Below the pieces are notes generated by a model that ran no database searches, had not been told where the DNA came from, and worked only from the letters and a program-made list of their open reading frames with translations. Shown here piece by piece: positions 8,933 to 19,422 of a stretch of 64,000 nucleotides of DNA. The DNA comes from Aquabacterium humicola (GTDB lineage Bacteria; Pseudomonadota; Gammaproteobacteria; Burkholderiales; Burkholderiaceae_C), in NCBI RefSeq assembly GCF_030167915.1, contig NZ_JARGNB010000003.1, forward strand, positions 434,001-498,000, written 5' to 3'. How positions within the stretch are numbered: position 1 is the stretch's first letter; each line of letters opens with the position of its first letter. Both the position numbers and the translations under genes were made by a program.

Positions 8933-8953
8933 CGGGCCCGCCAGGCGGGCCCG
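8933..8953. terminator. Strong GC hairpin with TTTT on the plus-strand side
   Basis: CGGGCCCGCC and GGCGGGCCCG flank a single A and are followed by TTTT on the plus strand. It lies 34 bases past the stop of the DUF6600-like gene, but read in that gene's direction the T tract comes before the hairpin, not after it. It may stop antisense transcription or only stabilise the 3' end. Confidence 0.35.
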
Positions 8954-8986
8954 TTTTGCGCTTAACGCGTCAGGTCGGCCTGCCGG

Positions 8987-11392
8987 CTAACCTGGATTCG
9001 GCTCGCGGCTCTTCGGCGCGCGTTCGAAGGCGGCGCGGCGGGCCTCGCTGGCGCGCTCGGACGCGGCCGTCGCCTTGCGCGGCGCGGCGGCCGGCGGTGC
9101 GCGGCGCGCATCGGGCGGCGCGTCGGCGCGTTGCTCGCGCGGCGGCGGCGGGGCGGCGGCCGGACGGTCGGCGCGGCGTTCCTCGCGCGATTCGCGGGTC
9201 GGCGGCGCCGGCTTCGCTTCTCGGGTCGGCGGTGCCGGCCGGTCTTCACGCGCGGGCGGCACGGCCGTGGCCTGGCGCGGCGGCGGCGTGGTGGCCGGCG
9301 GGCGCTCGGGCGGCGCGGCCGCGGGCTGGCGTCCGGGCGGGGTGGCCGCCGGCTTGTCCGGGGCGGGCTTGTCGGCCTCGCGTCGTGCGAACGGTGGCGG
9401 GGGCGTCGCGGGCGACGCGCGGCGTTCCGCCGGCGACGCGTCGGCATCCGGCTTCACCGGCGGCGTGGCCGCGATCTGCCGCCCCGGCGGCGCGACTTCG
9501 CGCGCACGTCCCGGCGGCGTGACATCGGCCTGGCGCGGCGGCGTGACGTCGGCCTGCCGCGGCGGCGTGACGTCGGCTTGCCGCGGCGGCGGCTTCACCT
9601 CGGCCTGGCGAGGCGGCGGCGGCATGTCGGCGGGCCGGCTCGCCGGCTGTTCGCTGCGCGTGCGGCCGGGCACGGGCACGTCGGGCGCGCGCGGCGGCAC
9701 GATCTCGCGCGGCGCGGCCGGCGGCGGCCCTTCGGCGCGTCGTTCGGCGGCCGGCGCCGGGGCGGCGGCGGTGGGACGCTCGGCCGGGGCGCCGCGGCGT
9801 TCGGCCGCGCGGTCCGGACCCGTCGGCTTGATCGGCGCCGGCGGCAGCGGTGCTGCGCGCGCGGTCACCACGCGCACCTCGGGCGCTGGCGCGGCCGCCG
9901 TCGCGGGCGTGCGCGGTGCAGGCGCGGTGCGACCGGCGGGTTCGCGCGGCGACGCCGGCACGGCCGTGCCGAAGCTCGGCACGGCGATGGCCGGCGGCTG
10001 GGCCCGGGCGATGACCGGCCGCTGCAGTGCGGCCGGCGGCGGCCGCCGTTCGGAGCGCGGCGCGGCACCGGCGATGCTGGCCACCTGCGGGGCGACCGGC
10101 GCGCTGCGCGCGACACTGGTGGGCAGGCGCAGTGCCAGCTCGCGCGGCACCGGCAGCGCAGCCGGACCGACCGGGCGGGCCTGCGCGAAGGCATTGACCG
10201 GCATCGCGACGATCGATCCCTCGCGGCGGTGCACGAAGGTGTTGTTCGTCACCGGCGCATTGATGATGTTGATGATGTTGGTGACGTTGGTGGTGCGGAT
10301 CACCGTGTTGGTCGTATTGACCTGCTGCAGGTAGTGCGGACTGGCCGTGTACATCGGACGATAGACCTCCGACGGCCCGAGCGGGAACCACGCGACCGCG
10401 CTGACGCCGCCGATCGAGAAGCTGGCGCTGACGCCGGCGCCGCCGACGAACTGCACCACCGCCGGCGCATACACCGGCTGCAGGCGCCGCGGCGGCGGCA
10501 CCCAGGCCCAGCGCTCGTTCACGCGGGTCCAGCGGCCGTAGTGGCTCGGCGCGAAGGCCCAGGGCGCATCGTCGATCCAGGTCCAGCCCCACGGCTCGAC
10601 CCAGGCCCAGTGGCCGTCGCGGTACGGGGCCCAGCCGGCCGGCGCGGCGCTCGGCATCCACACCGGCCCGAGCTCGGCGACGACCTGCCAGCGGCCGTGA
10701 TCGTCGAGGTCTTCGTAGCCCACGACTTCCGGCGACACGTACCGTGCGGAGCTCGCGCGGTCCCAGCGCTGGTCGCGTTCGTCGCTCCAGCGGTCGAAGG
10801 CGTCGCGCGCCGGCAGCGCGTAGCGTTCCTGCGAACGCAGGTCGGTGCCCCAGAAGCGGTAGGTGACGCCGGCGTTCAGCACGAAGCCGCGGCCTTCGCC
10901 GTAGACGTCGCCCTGCCCGCTGCGCAGCGTGATCTCGGTCCAGCCCCCCTCGGGGTCGACGTCGATGCGCACGCTGCCCGGACGCACGACGCGGTAGGCC
11001 AGATTCGGCGTGGCGATCTCGATCGGCCGGTCGCGGCTGATCTGGCGCGCCCGCACGGTGAGCGTCCCCTGCGTCATTTGCAGCTGCGTCATGCGGTCGA
11101 CGTTGTTCAGCAGCGCGACCGAGGTGCGTTCGTCCAGCCGCAGCGCCGAGCTGCCGATGCGCAGCTCGGCCCGCGCCCCGTCGTCGCTCCACAGGCGGTC
11201 GCCGGGCACCAGCGGCCTGTTCGGCGATACGCGCAGCCAGTCGTCGGTGCCGGCTGGCAGGAAGCTCACCGGACCGTCGGCCTGCGACAGGCGCATCACG
11301 CGTGTCGGTGGATCGGCCTGCGCGGCGCCGGCGGCCAGGGCCGTGGCGGCAGCGAACAGCAGGGTCAGGCAGCGTCGGGCAAGGTACTTCAT
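8987..11392 (-). CDS. FecR-like/DUF6600-like periplasmic protein with Pro/Arg-rich tail
   Basis: I start at the ATG at 11392 (MKYLARRCLTLLFAAATALA), a Sec signal; an upstream ATG would add an Arg-rich leader. The 801-residue product has a FecR-like beta region (about 30-160: GDRLWSDDGARAELRIGSSA, RPIEIATPNLAYRV), then Trp/Gly-rich DUF6600-type repeats (about 215-310, e.g. GHWAWVEPWGWTWIDDAPW, PSHYGRWTRVNERWAWVPP), an Asn/Thr/Ile-rich stretch (TNVTNIINIINAP) and a tail of some 380 residues rich in Pro, Arg and Ala. The tail includes three exact-length PPRQADVT units. Function unknown; surface or cell-wall associated structural role is likely. No clear ribosome binding site. Confidence 0.78.
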   Translation of the reverse strand: MKYLARRCLTLLFAAATALAAGAAQADPPTRVMRLSQADGPVSFLPAGTDDWLRVSPNRPLVPGDRLWSDDGARAELRIGSSALRLDERTSVALLNNVDRMTQLQMTQGTLTVRARQISRDRPIEIATPNLAYRVVRPGSVRIDVDPEGGWTEITLRSGQGDVYGEGRGFVLNAGVTYRFWGTDLRSQERYALPARDAFDRWSDERDQRWDRASSARYVSPEVVGYEDLDDHGRWQVVAELGPVWMPSAAPAGWAPYRDGHWAWVEPWGWTWIDDAPWAFAPSHYGRWTRVNERWAWVPPPRRLQPVYAPAVVQFVGGAGVSASFSIGGVSAVAWFPLGPSEVYRPMYTASPHYLQQVNTTNTVIRTTNVTNIINIINAPVTNNTFVHRREGSIVAMPVNAFAQARPVGPAALPVPRELALRLPTSVARSAPVAPQVASIAGAAPRSERRPPPAALQRPVIARAQPPAIAVPSFGTAVPASPREPAGRTAPAPRTPATAAAPAPEVRVVTARAAPLPPAPIKPTGPDRAAERRGAPAERPTAAAPAPAAERRAEGPPPAAPREIVPPRAPDVPVPGRTRSEQPASRPADMPPPPRQAEVKPPPRQADVTPPRQADVTPPRQADVTPPGRAREVAPPGRQIAATPPVKPDADASPAERRASPATPPPPFARREADKPAPDKPAATPPGRQPAAAPPERPPATTPPPRQATAVPPAREDRPAPPTREAKPAPPTRESREERRADRPAAAPPPPREQRADAPPDARRAPPAAAPRKATAASERASEARRAAFERAPKSREPNPG
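9518..9589 (-). repeat. Three tandem 24-bp repeats coding PPRQADVT
   Basis: Three consecutive 24-base units within the low-complexity tail of the DUF6600-like gene differ by a few synonymous bases. A related imperfect unit flanks them on each side (PPPRQAEV, PPGRAREV), pointing to slippage or unequal-crossover growth. Confidence 0.85.
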
Positions 11393-11526
11393 GACCGCAT
11401 GCTGGACGCGGCGCGCCCGTCCCGGTCGCAGGAGAGCGCCGCATCGCGTTGTCGGCCCCGTCCGACGTCGCCGGCGCACCTCGGGCGCGTCGGGTAGGCG
11501 CCCGCGGGCCCCGCGGCCCGGCGGTG

Positions 11527-14500
11527 TCAGTGCACGGCGGCGACGGCCGGGCCGCTGCTGGCGGGGGCGAGTTGCGCGCGCAGGCGTTCGCAGTCGGACA
11601 GCGCGGCCGGGAAGTCGAGCCGCGCCATCGCGTCGGCCAGCGGCTGCATCGCCTCGCCCCAGGTCGCCTCGTGCGCGGCCTGCAGGTCGGCGAACACGTC
11701 GGTGGCCACCATGTCGCCTTCGGCCAGCAGCGGCATCAGCGCCTGCAAACCGGCGGCCAGCGCGGCCGGATCGGGCGCCGCGGCCGGGGGCCCGGCCTGC
11801 CCGTCGTCGAGCAGGTCGGCCACCGCCTGCAGGCCCGCCTGCGCCCGGGCGATCTCGGTGTCGATCGATTCGGCCAGCCGGGCGCTCATGCCGTCAGGCG
11901 CGGCCTCGCCCAGACGGACATCGCCCAACCGGGCCTCGCCCAGCCGGACCTCGCCGTCGGCCGCACAGGCCGCGAGCGCATCGGCGCCCAGCGTCGCTGC
12001 CACGCCCTTGATCGTGTGCAGCAGCCGCGCGGCCTCGCTGCGTTCGCCGCGTTGCAGCAGCGCCGCCAGCTGCAGCCGGTGCCCGGGCAGCTCGGCGGCG
12101 AACGAGCGGGCGCTGCGCCGCCAGACCGCCCGCTTGCCGGAGAGCCGGTCGACCGCCTGCTGCAGGTCGACGCCGAGCGCCTGGGCGCGCTGCAGCAGCG
12201 CGTCGGGCAGGCGCGTCCGCGCCGCCTGCGCGGGCGCCGCGGCGGCACCGCCGACGTGCCGGAGCACGACGGCGACGAGCTCGTCGAGGTCGAAGGGCTT
12301 GCCGACGTGGTCGTTCATGCCGGCGACCAGGCTGGCCTCGCGGTCGCCGGGCATCGCGTTGGCCGTCATCGCGATGATCGGCAGGCTGGTGCGCCCCAGC
12401 GTCGTGCGGATCGCCGCGGCCGCGGCGTAGCCGTCCATCACCGGCATCTGCACGTCCATCAGTACCGCGTCGTAGGGTGGGTCGGCCGCCGCGACGGCGG
12501 CGACGCCCTGCTCGCCGTCGGCCGCCAGGTGCACGATGGCGCCCTCGTCGGCCAGCAGGTCCTCGGCCACCTGCTGGTTGGTGAGGTTGTCCTCCACCAC
12601 CAGCAGCCGCAACCCGCGCAGCCGGGCCTCGGCCGGACGCGCCGGCGCAGGCAGGCCGCTGCCCGGCGTGCGCGCGTCGCGCACCGCGTCCTGCAGCATC
12701 GACGCGGTCACCGGCTTGACCAGGAAGCCGTCGAGCAGCGTCTGCTCCTGCCGCGTGCGCTGCGCCAGCTTGTCGCGGCCGTGGGCGGTCACCATCATCA
12801 GCATCGGCACCGCCTGGCCCGGCTGCTGCCGCTCACGGATGCGGCGGCTGGTCTGCCATCCATCGAGCCCGGGCATCGACCAGTCGACGAAGATCGCGTC
12901 ATGGGCGCGGCCCTGCCGCTGCATCGCATCGAGCTGCTCGAGCGCCTGCGCGCCGCTGTCGGCGACGTCCACCGTCCAGCCGAGTGCGCGGGCCTGTTCG
13001 GCGATCACCTCGCGCGCGACCGGGTTGTCGTCGACGATCAGCGTGTGCAGGGCCTGGCCGGCGACCGGCGCGGCCTCCGCCGCCACCGGCAGCTCGAGCT
13101 CGAAGCTGAAGCGGCTGCCGCGTCCGGGCGTGCTGTCGAGCCGGATCTCGCCGCCCATCAGCGCGACCAGGCGCTGGCAGATCGACAGCCCGAGCCCGGT
13201 GCCGCCGAAGCGGCGCGTCGTCGTCGCCTCGGCCTGCGCGAAGGCGTTGAAGATGTGCTGCTGCTGTGCCGGCGCGATGCCGATGCCGGTGTCGCGCACC
13301 GCGATCTCCAGCCGCACCGCCGACGCGCTGCGCCCCCGCTGGCGCACGCTGATCACCACTTCGCCGCGTTCGGTGAACTTGATCGCGTTGCCCGACAGGT
13401 TGACCAGCACCTGCTGCAGCCGCAGGTCGTCGCCGACCAGCTGCTCCGGCAGGCCGGCATCGACCTCGAACAGCACCTCGACCGGCTTGGCGCCGAGGTT
13501 GGCCGACACCACGACCGAGAGGTCGCGCAGCAGGCGGTCGATCGAGAACGGGCGCGGGTCGAGCTCGAGCTTGCCGGCCTCGACCTTCGAGAAGTCGAGG
13601 ATGTCGTCGAGCAGGCGCAGCAGCGCCCGCGCGGCGCGCTCGGCCTTGTCGGCGAAGTCGAGCTGGCGCACGCCGAGGCCGCTGCGGCGCAGCAGCGTCA
13701 GCATGCCGAGCACCGCGTTCATCGGCGTGCGGATCTCGTGGCTCATGTTCGCCACGAAGCTGCTCTTGGCCCGGCTGGCCGCCTCGGCGGCTTCGTTGGC
13801 CCGCACGAGGTCGGTGATGTCGATGCGGAAGCCGACGATGTGGCCGTCGGCCATGCGGCGCTCGACCACCCGCACGTGGCGGCCGCTGTCGAGGCGCTGC
13901 ACCAGCGAGACGCCGCTGCGCTGGTGCACCGCCAGCCGCTCGCGCACCCAGTCGTCGACGCGGCCGACGGCGTCGGGGTACTGGCCGCGCTCGGCGCCGG
14001 TGCGCAGGATCTGCTCGAAGGTATTGCCCGGCACCAGCGCATCGACCGAGCTGGCGTAGAGCTCGCGGTACTTGTCGTTGCAGAACACCAGCCGGTCGTC
14101 AGCGTCGTACAGCACGAAGGCCTCGTTGACGACGTCGATCGCACCGCGCAGCAGCGCCTCGGCGCGCTGCATCTCGCGCTCTGCGCGCTTGACGTGGGTG
14201 ACGTCGGTGGCCATCGCGACGAAACCCTGCACCCGGCCGTCACGCAGGTCGGGCAGCAGATGCACGATCGCGTAGTGCATCTCGCCGTCGGCGCTGCGGC
14301 TCTCGACGTCGTAGGTCTGCGCCTCGCCGGCCAGCGCGCGCTCGGCGCGGCGGCCGTGGTCGCCGCGTTCGGGGCCCACCAGGTCGTCGAAGCTGCGGCC
14401 GGTGTGGGTCGAGGCGTCGCCGCCGAAGAACGCCAGCGTCGCGCGGTTGGCGAAGGTCAGTCCGTACTCGCGATCGAAGTAGGCCAGGCGGCCGGGGATG

Positions 14501-16851
14501 TTGTCGGTGACCAGGCGCATCATGTGCGCGCTGTCGGCCAGCACCGCCTCGAAGTGCTTGCGCTCGGTGATGTCGGTGTAGGTGGCCACCAGGCCGCCGC
14601 CGGGCATCGGCATGCCGCGTACTTCGAGCGTCAGGTTGCCGCGCTGGCGTTCGACGGAATAGGCGGTCGGCGCCCGCGCACGGTCGAGGATCTCCGCGAC
14701 GATGCGGTCGACGTCGCCCGGCCCGTACTCGCCGCGTTCGGCATTGAATCGCGCCATGCGCTCCAGCGGCACCGGCTGGCTGGCGAAGATCTCGTCCGGC
14801 AGGTCGAGCAGCTTGCGGAACTGCGGCGTGGCGACGATCAGGTTCAGGTGCTCGTCGAACACGCTCAGCCCGCAGGGCAGGTGATCGAGGATGACCTGCA
14901 GCAGCCGGTTGCCCTGCTGCAGGCGCTCGCGCTCGATCGCGAGCTCGCGTGCGGCCTGCTTGCTCGCGGTGATGTCGCTGCGGATGGTGATGAAGCGCTC
15001 GGGCCGGCCCTGCGCGTCCAGCATCGGCGCGATCGTGGTGTCGACCCAGTAGGTGGCGCCGTCCTTGCTCAGGCAGCGCGCCTCGCCGCGCCAGGAGCGT
15101 CCTGCCGCGGCGGCCTCCCACACCGGCTCCCAGAATTCGCGCGGCTCGACGCCGCCGTCCAGCAGGCGGTGGCTGCGGCCGATCAGCTCCTCGCGCGTGT
15201 AGCCGCTGACCCGGCAGAAGGCGTCGTTGACGTGCGTGAGGCGGCCGCGGCCGTCGCAGATGCCGACCAGCGCATGCTGGTCGATCATCGCCAGCAGCGC
15301 CGAGTTCTCGCGCAGCGCGGACTCCAGCTGCTGCGCGGCGCGGTGCCGCTCGGTCACGTCGCGGCCGATCTCCATGAAGCCGGCGAGCGCGCCTTCGGTG
15401 TCGAACAGCGGCCGCAGCTCGAGGTCGAGCCAGAACGCCCGCCCGTCCTTCGTGCGGTTGAGCACCTCGACGTTGCAGGCCCGCCCGCCGGCGACCGCGT
15501 CGGCCAGCGCCTGCAGCACCGCGGGCTCGGCCTGGCCGTTGCCCAGCAACTGCGCCGGCGTGCGGCCGAGCGCCTCGTCGGCGCCATAGCCGGTGATGTG
15601 CGTGAAGGCCTCGTTGACCCAGGTGATGCGTTGCGCGCGGTCGGTGATCACCACCGAGTTGTCGGTGTGGCGCACCACCTGCGCGAGGCGGTCGAGGTCG
15701 CCGGTCATGCGCTCGGCGAAGGTCTGCGCGCGGATGCGCGCCGACGACAGCGCCCAGACCACCAGCGCGAGCAGGAAGCTCAGCACCGCGCCGCCCAGCA
15801 CCACCGCGCCCAGCGGGCCGCGGTCCAGCGCGGCCTCGAAGTCGGGTGTCGTGCTGACGTCCAGGATGAGCGGCCGGCCGCCGATCTGCAGCGTGCGGGC
15901 CTGCCGCAGCGCCGGCTCGGGGCGCGCGGCACCGCCGCTTTGGCGGCGTTCGGCTGCTTCGCGGTCGCGGCGCTCGGCTCCGCCGCGGCCGGCGCCGGCG
16001 CCGGGCCTGCCATCGTGCAGCTCGAACGCGACCGTGTCGCCCAGCGTCTTCGCCACGCCCTGCAGCAGCGCGTCGACCTTCACCGGTGCGGCGACGACAC
16101 CGATCAGCGCGGCCCGGCGCTCACCGGGCGTCGCCGGCAGCGCGGCGCCGCGGTAGACCGGCAGCACGATCGCGTAGTCCGCCGCCGCGCCGGCAGCGCC
16201 CGGGAGCGCCGCGCCGTCGAGCAGCGCGGCGTCGCCGCCGTCGACGGCCTGCGCGAGCGCGTCGGTGCTTTCGGCGAACAGCACGCCCTGCACGCCGGCG
16301 AAGTCGCGCTCGAAGTCGCGCGCCCGCAGGTAGGCGCGCAGCTGCGCCGGGCTCGTCGAGCCGGTCAGCGCGATGCTGGCGCGTACGCCCTTCAGCGCGT
16401 GCACCGGGTCGGCGAAGCGCCGCTGCACCTCGAGCGCCACCCGCTCCGCCAGGCGTTCGAAGTGCTGCCGGGCGTCGGCCCGCATCTGGCCGTCGACGTA
16501 CCAGCCGGCCAGCGCCGTCAGCGCGACACCGCTCAGGTGCGCGGCGGCGGTGGCGAAGATCGCGCGCCGGCGGCGCCGCTCCAGCCGCTCCGGGCTGACG
16601 AGGTTGGCGGCGGCGGCGGGCGGCGGGCCGGCTGGCAACGCCGCGCGGCGCAGCGTCTGCATGTTGCGCCAGTAGATCGCGGGCGCCGCGAGCAGCACGA
16701 CCAGCAGCGCCCCGACGATGGCGGACAGCGCGCCCGCCGGCGCCAGCAGCCAGGCCACCGCGGCCACGGCGATCGCCACGATCGCCGACACCTCGGCGAG
16801 CAACCGGACCGGCAGAACCGCGGGCCGCATCGGCAGGTCCGGCGTGGGCAC
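11527..16851 (-). CDS. Giant CHASE / five-PAS hybrid histidine kinase with two receivers and HPt
   Basis: The 1774 residues hold two N-terminal TMs (about 18-60), a TM near 100-122, a CHASE-type periplasmic domain, another TM (about 355-375), five PAS segments (about 385-960), HisKA with SHEIRTPMN (phospho-His 1038), an ATPase with [21 protein letters not shown] and [10 protein letters not shown], receiver 1 (Asp 1323 in [11 protein letters not shown]), receiver 2 (Asp 1466 in [12 protein letters not shown]) and a C-terminal HPt (His 1612 in [13 protein letters not shown]). All phosphorelay residues are present. It follows the CheY-like gene by 12 bases, so the HPt most simply passes phosphate to that free receiver. 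Ligand unknown. Confidence 0.93.
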   Translation of the reverse strand: MPTPDLPMRPAVLPVRLLAEVSAIVAIAVAAVAWLLAPAGALSAIVGALLVVLLAAPAIYWRNMQTLRRAALPAGPPPAAAANLVSPERLERRRRRAIFATAAAHLSGVALTALAGWYVDGQMRADARQHFERLAERVALEVQRRFADPVHALKGVRASIALTGSTSPAQLRAYLRARDFERDFAGVQGVLFAESTDALAQAVDGGDAALLDGAALPGAAGAAADYAIVLPVYRGAALPATPGERRAALIGVVAAPVKVDALLQGVAKTLGDTVAFELHDGRPGAGAGRGGAERRDREAAERRQSGGAARPEPALRQARTLQIGGRPLILDVSTTPDFEAALDRGPLGAVVLGGAVLSFLLALVVWALSSARIRAQTFAERMTGDLDRLAQVVRHTDNSVVITDRAQRITWVNEAFTHITGYGADEALGRTPAQLLGNGQAEPAVLQALADAVAGGRACNVEVLNRTKDGRAFWLDLELRPLFDTEGALAGFMEIGRDVTERHRAAQQLESALRENSALLAMIDQHALVGICDGRGRLTHVNDAFCRVSGYTREELIGRSHRLLDGGVEPREFWEPVWEAAAAGRSWRGEARCLSKDGATYWVDTTIAPMLDAQGRPERFITIRSDITASKQAARELAIERERLQQGNRLLQVILDHLPCGLSVFDEHLNLIVATPQFRKLLDLPDEIFASQPVPLERMARFNAERGEYGPGDVDRIVAEILDRARAPTAYSVERQRGNLTLEVRGMPMPGGGLVATYTDITERKHFEAVLADSAHMMRLVTDNIPGRLAYFDREYGLTFANRATLAFFGGDASTHTGRSFDDLVGPERGDHGRRAERALAGEAQTYDVESRSADGEMHYAIVHLLPDLRDGRVQGFVAMATDVTHVKRAEREMQRAEALLRGAIDVVNEAFVLYDADDRLVFCNDKYRELYASSVDALVPGNTFEQILRTGAERGQYPDAVGRVDDWVRERLAVHQRSGVSLVQRLDSGRHVRVVERRMADGHIVGFRIDITDLVRANEAAEAASRAKSSFVANMSHEIRTPMNAVLGMLTLLRRSGLGVRQLDFADKAERAARALLRLLDDILDFSKVEAGKLELDPRPFSIDRLLRDLSVVVSANLGAKPVEVLFEVDAGLPEQLVGDDLRLQQVLVNLSGNAIKFTERGEVVISVRQRGRSASAVRLEIAVRDTGIGIAPAQQQHIFNAFAQAEATTTRRFGGTGLGLSICQRLVALMGGEIRLDSTPGRGSRFSFELELPVAAEAAPVAGQALHTLIVDDNPVAREVIAEQARALGWTVDVADSGAQALEQLDAMQRQGRAHDAIFVDWSMPGLDGWQTSRRIRERQQPGQAVPMLMMVTAHGRDKLAQRTRQEQTLLDGFLVKPVTASMLQDAVRDARTPGSGLPAPARPAEARLRGLRLLVVEDNLTNQQVAEDLLADEGAIVHLAADGEQGVAAVAAADPPYDAVLMDVQMPVMDGYAAAAAIRTTLGRTSLPIIAMTANAMPGDREASLVAGMNDHVGKPFDLDELVAVVLRHVGGAAAAPAQAARTRLPDALLQRAQALGVDLQQAVDRLSGKRAVWRRSARSFAAELPGHRLQLAALLQRGERSEAARLLHTIKGVAATLGADALAACAADGEVRLGEARLGDVRLGEAAPDGMSARLAESIDTEIARAQAGLQAVADLLDDGQAGPPAAAPDPAALAAGLQALMPLLAEGDMVATDVFADLQAAHEATWGEAMQPLADAMARLDFPAALSDCERLRAQLAPASSGPAVAAVH

Positions 16852-16863
16852 CCGGAGCCCGGT

Positions 16864-17256
16864 TCAGGCGGCGGCCGGGCTGGCCTTCGACAGCGCCGCC
16901 TCGACGGCCCGCAGCACCGTCTCGCCGTTGAAGGGTTTGATGATGTAGCCGTTCGCGCCGGCGTCGATGCAGCTGACCACCGTGTCGCGGTCGGCCGACC
17001 CGGTGACCATCACGATCGCCGCGTCCGGTGCCGCGGCCCGCAGCGCCGCGATGGCGTCGATGCCGGTCATCTTCGGCATCTGCACGTCCAGGCAGATCAG
17101 GTGCGGACGAAAGTGGTTGGCGAGCTTGATGCCGCTGAGCGCTTCGCCGCATTCGCGCTGCGTCGTGTAGCCCGCCTCGCGCAGCAGCGAACGCAGCAGC
17201 GACCGGGTCAACTGGTGGTCGTCGATGACCAGCACGCGAGTCGTGTTGGGCGTCAT
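16864..17256 (-). CDS. Single-domain CheY-like response regulator
   Basis: This 130-residue protein is a receiver without an output domain: acidic pair in VLVIDDHQLTR, phospho-Asp in LICLDVQMPKMTG (about residue 58), Thr in VMVTGSADR and Lys in GYIIKPFNG. It is preceded by GAGGAAC as ribosome binding site and leads the operon with the hybrid kinase 12 bases downstream. It probably relays from the kinase HPt to an unseen partner. The 159-base region before it is relatively AT-rich and likely holds the promoter. Confidence 0.9.
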   Translation of the reverse strand: MTPNTTRVLVIDDHQLTRSLLRSLLREAGYTTQRECGEALSGIKLANHFRPHLICLDVQMPKMTGIDAIAALRAAAPDAAIVMVTGSADRDTVVSCIDAGANGYIIKPFNGETVLRAVEAALSKASPAAA

Positions 17257-17415
17257 GGCTCGTTCCTCGGGCAGATCAGCACGGCGTAGCCCCGGAGTTT
17301 AGTGTTACCGGTTTTACTGGATTGACCGATTTGAGGCGATTATTGCCGCCAGCTCGCCGCTCGGGGCCGGCGCGTGTGGCCGATGCGTGTGGCCAGCGCG
17401 TGTGGCCGGAGGCCC

Positions 17416-17910
17416 TCAGGCCAGTCGGTGCACCAGCAGGGCCTGGACCAGGCGCTGGCGTTCGGCCGCATCCGGCACGCCGCCGTGCACCGCCAGCTGC
17501 ATCAGCGGATGGTCGTCGTCGGCGATGCCGTCGAACACGGGCAGGCCGGCGGTGCGGCGCAGGCGATCGACGAGGCCGTCGCTGACGTGGTCGCACTCGA
17601 CCGCGTCGTACAGGCGGGCCAGCAGCGCCAGCGCGTCGCGGGCCTGGGGCTCCCCGGTCGCCTTCAGCGTTTCGGGATCGAGGCGCGACACCCGCGCGCC
17701 CAGCGCCGTCGCCGCGTCGGCGAAGCGCTCGGCGGCGGCGCAGTCGGCGTCCGGGCACAGCAGCGCAAGGTGTTTGCCCTTGAGCAGCGGGCGGATGGCA
17801 CCGGCCGCCTCGGCCTCGGCCAGGCGGCGCGCGATGTCGGCCACGGCCCGTGCGTCGGCGGCGGTCAGGGGGGACTTGCCCGGCTGTCGGGGAGGGGTGG
17901 CGAAGTTCAT
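17416..17910 (-). CDS. Degenerate ornithine-carbamoyltransferase-like N-terminal-domain protein
   Basis: I take the ATG at 17910 (MNFATPPRQPGKSPLT); an upstream in-frame start at 18012 would run through the hemerythrin promoter region. The 164 residues follow the carbamoyl-phosphate domain of ornithine carbamoyltransferases: a helix then LLKGKHLALL where OTCases have LLKGKTLALIFEKPSTRTR, then DAVECDHVSDGLVDRL, and VFDGIADDDHPLMQLA matching the INGLSD-HPCQALAD region. The STRT carbamoyl-phosphate loop is replaced by CPDADCAAAERF and the whole ornithine domain is missing, so it cannot be an active OTCase. Role unknown; divergent from the hemerythrin gene. Confidence 0.62.
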   Translation of the reverse strand: MNFATPPRQPGKSPLTAADARAVADIARRLAEAEAAGAIRPLLKGKHLALLCPDADCAAAERFADAATALGARVSRLDPETLKATGEPQARDALALLARLYDAVECDHVSDGLVDRLRRTAGLPVFDGIADDDHPLMQLAVHGGVPDAAERQRLVQALLVHRLA

Positions 17911-17998
17911 CGGGCCAGCGTTCCAGCGGCGCCAGATTAGGGCCGCCGAATCGCAAAACCCTTGCGCGGCGTCAAATGCGGACCCGGCAATCTGCGCT

Positions 17999-18012
17999 TT
18001 GATCTTCGGCAA
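17999..18012. promoter_or_regulatory. FNR/DNR-like box before hemerythrin gene
   Basis: TTGATCTTCGGCAA has 8 of 10 conserved positions of TTGAT-N4-ATCAA. Its centre is 72 bases before the ATG of the hemerythrin gene. A weaker partner, TTGCGCGGCGTCAA, lies at 17962-17975. Motif-based inference. Confidence 0.42.
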
Positions 18013-18077
18013 GTCCCCATTGCCGGCCCCGTGCGACGCTGCGGCCTGTTGCTGACCCGAACCGACAGGAGACCGGC

Positions 18078-18650
18078 ATGACAGCCGCGCTGCGCATCAT
18101 CCGAGACGAACACCAGGCGCTGGCCGCAATGCTGCGCTCGGTCGTGCTGCTGCTGGGCCGGCAGCGCCGCGAGGGCCTGCCGCCGGACTTCGACGCGCTG
18201 CGCGCGATGCTCTTCTACCTCGACGAGTTTCCCGAGCAGCGCCACCACCGCAAGGAGACCGAGCTGCTGTTCCCGAAGCTGCGCGCCCGCACGCCGCTGG
18301 CGCGCGACCTGCTGGACCACCTGGACCAGGATCATGCGCGCGGCGAAGCCAAGATCCGAGAGCTCGAGCACAAGCTGCTGGCCTTCGAGATGATGGGCGA
18401 GTCGCGCCGCGACGACTTCGAGCTGGCCGCCGAGCGCTACGTCGACTTCTACCTGTCGCACATGACGCTGGAGGAGCGCGAGATCCTGCCGCTGGCCGAA
18501 CGTGTGCTGACGCGCGAGGACTGGGCCGATCTCGACATCGCCTTCGGCGCCAACCGCGATCCGCTGACCGGCCTGAAGCCGGACGCCGCGTACGACGCGC
18601 TGTTCTCGCGCATCGTGCGCCTCGTGCCCGCGCCCGTCGGGCTCGGCTAG
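18078..18650 (+). CDS. Hemerythrin-domain protein
   Basis: The 190-residue cytosolic protein has an all-helical hemerythrin core with a full set of candidate di-iron ligands: H12 (RDEHQAL), H57 and nearby Glu (QRHHRKETELLF), H86 (HLDQDHARGE), H128 and E132 (SHMTLEEREILP). Such proteins bind O2, NO or act in iron-sulfur repair after nitrosative stress. The start is fixed by ACAGGAGACCGGC upstream. An FNR-like box and neighbouring hemN/fnr fit a low-oxygen or NO role. Which ligand it senses cannot be read from the sequence. Confidence 0.88.
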   Translation: MTAALRIIRDEHQALAAMLRSVVLLLGRQRREGLPPDFDALRAMLFYLDEFPEQRHHRKETELLFPKLRARTPLARDLLDHLDQDHARGEAKIRELEHKLLAFEMMGESRRDDFELAAERYVDFYLSHMTLEEREILPLAERVLTREDWADLDIAFGANRDPLTGLKPDAAYDALFSRIVRLVPAPVGLG

Positions 18651-18694
18651 GAGTCCGTCCCGGCCTCCCAAGTCAGTTCGACAGACCGGGCGCC

Positions 18695-19399
18695 TCAGCA
18701 GACCAGCCGCGCCACGTCCTGCCACAGGCCGTGGCCGAGCGCCCAGGCGGATGCGGCGGCCACCGCCAGCCCGGCCAGCCGCACGCCCCAGCGGCCATCC
18801 GCCGCGGCCGCGCCGCCGCGGCCGGCCACGCCACCGGGCCACCAGCGCTGCAGCAGACGCGCGCCGAGCTGCAGGCCGACGCCCGAGCCGGCCGCGAATG
18901 CGGCCATCACCGCCCCGCCCTGCCAGGGCGACGGTGCCAGCGACGCGACCATCAGCGCCGAATACAGCAGGCCGCAGGGCAGCAGCGACCACAGCGCGCC
19001 GGCGATCGCCGACGCCACGAGCGGCCCGCGGTCCTCGCCCCAGCCCAGCGTGCGGATGCGCAGCGCCTGCCAGACACGCTGCGACGCGCGATCCAGCCAG
19101 GCCGGCTGCCGGCCCCGCCACAGCAGGCTGATGCCCAGCACCACCAGCGCGACGTGCAGCATCGCCCAGAACGGCTTCAGCAGGCCGATGCGGTCGGCGC
19201 CGGCGCCCAGCAGCGCGGCCGACGAGGCGACCGCGGCGCCCAGGACTGAATAACTCGCGAAACGAGCGGCCTGGAAGCTCCACAGGCGCGGCCGCGTGCA
19301 GCCGATACCGGCGCTGGCCGCCCCGCACATCGCCACGCAGTGCGGCGCGCCGGCCAGCCCCATCACGAGACCGCTGGCGATCAGCCCGGTCAGCACCAT
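18695..19399 (-). CDS. Sulfite exporter TauE/SafE-family (DsbD_2-like) membrane protein
   Basis: The 234 residues form about six TM helices. The N-terminal GAPHCVAMCGAAS is the His-Cys-Met-Cys motif typical of the copper-handling branch of this family (CcoS/HemN-linked UreH-like proteins), and a second Cys lies in SLLPCGLLYSA. In pseudomonads and other proteobacteria this gene sits between the cco accessory genes and hemN; here it follows hemN by 23 bases. The likely role is copper or heme-centre assembly for the cbb3 oxidase rather than sulfite export. ATG at 19399 was preferred by the family-like start MVLTGLIASGLVMGLAG. Confidence 0.85.
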   Translation of the reverse strand: MVLTGLIASGLVMGLAGAPHCVAMCGAASAGIGCTRPRLWSFQAARFASYSVLGAAVASSAALLGAGADRIGLLKPFWAMLHVALVVLGISLLWRGRQPAWLDRASQRVWQALRIRTLGWGEDRGPLVASAIAGALWSLLPCGLLYSALMVASLAPSPWQGGAVMAAFAAGSGVGLQLGARLLQRWWPGGVAGRGGAAAADGRWGVRLAGLAVAAASAWALGHGLWQDVARLVC

Positions 19400-19422
19400 C
19401 GCCGCCTCTTTCGACGGGTCCG

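Noticed and set aside
8933-8953. Intrinsic terminator for the DUF6600-like gene
   Set aside because: The T tract lies on the wrong side for that gene's direction, so it is reported only as a hairpin of low confidence.
11449-17289. A 1946-codon plus-strand open frame antisense to the hybrid kinase
   Set aside because: It has no recognisable domain and is a by-product of GC-rich codons; the minus-strand frame has complete CHASE, PAS, kinase, receiver and HPt motifs.
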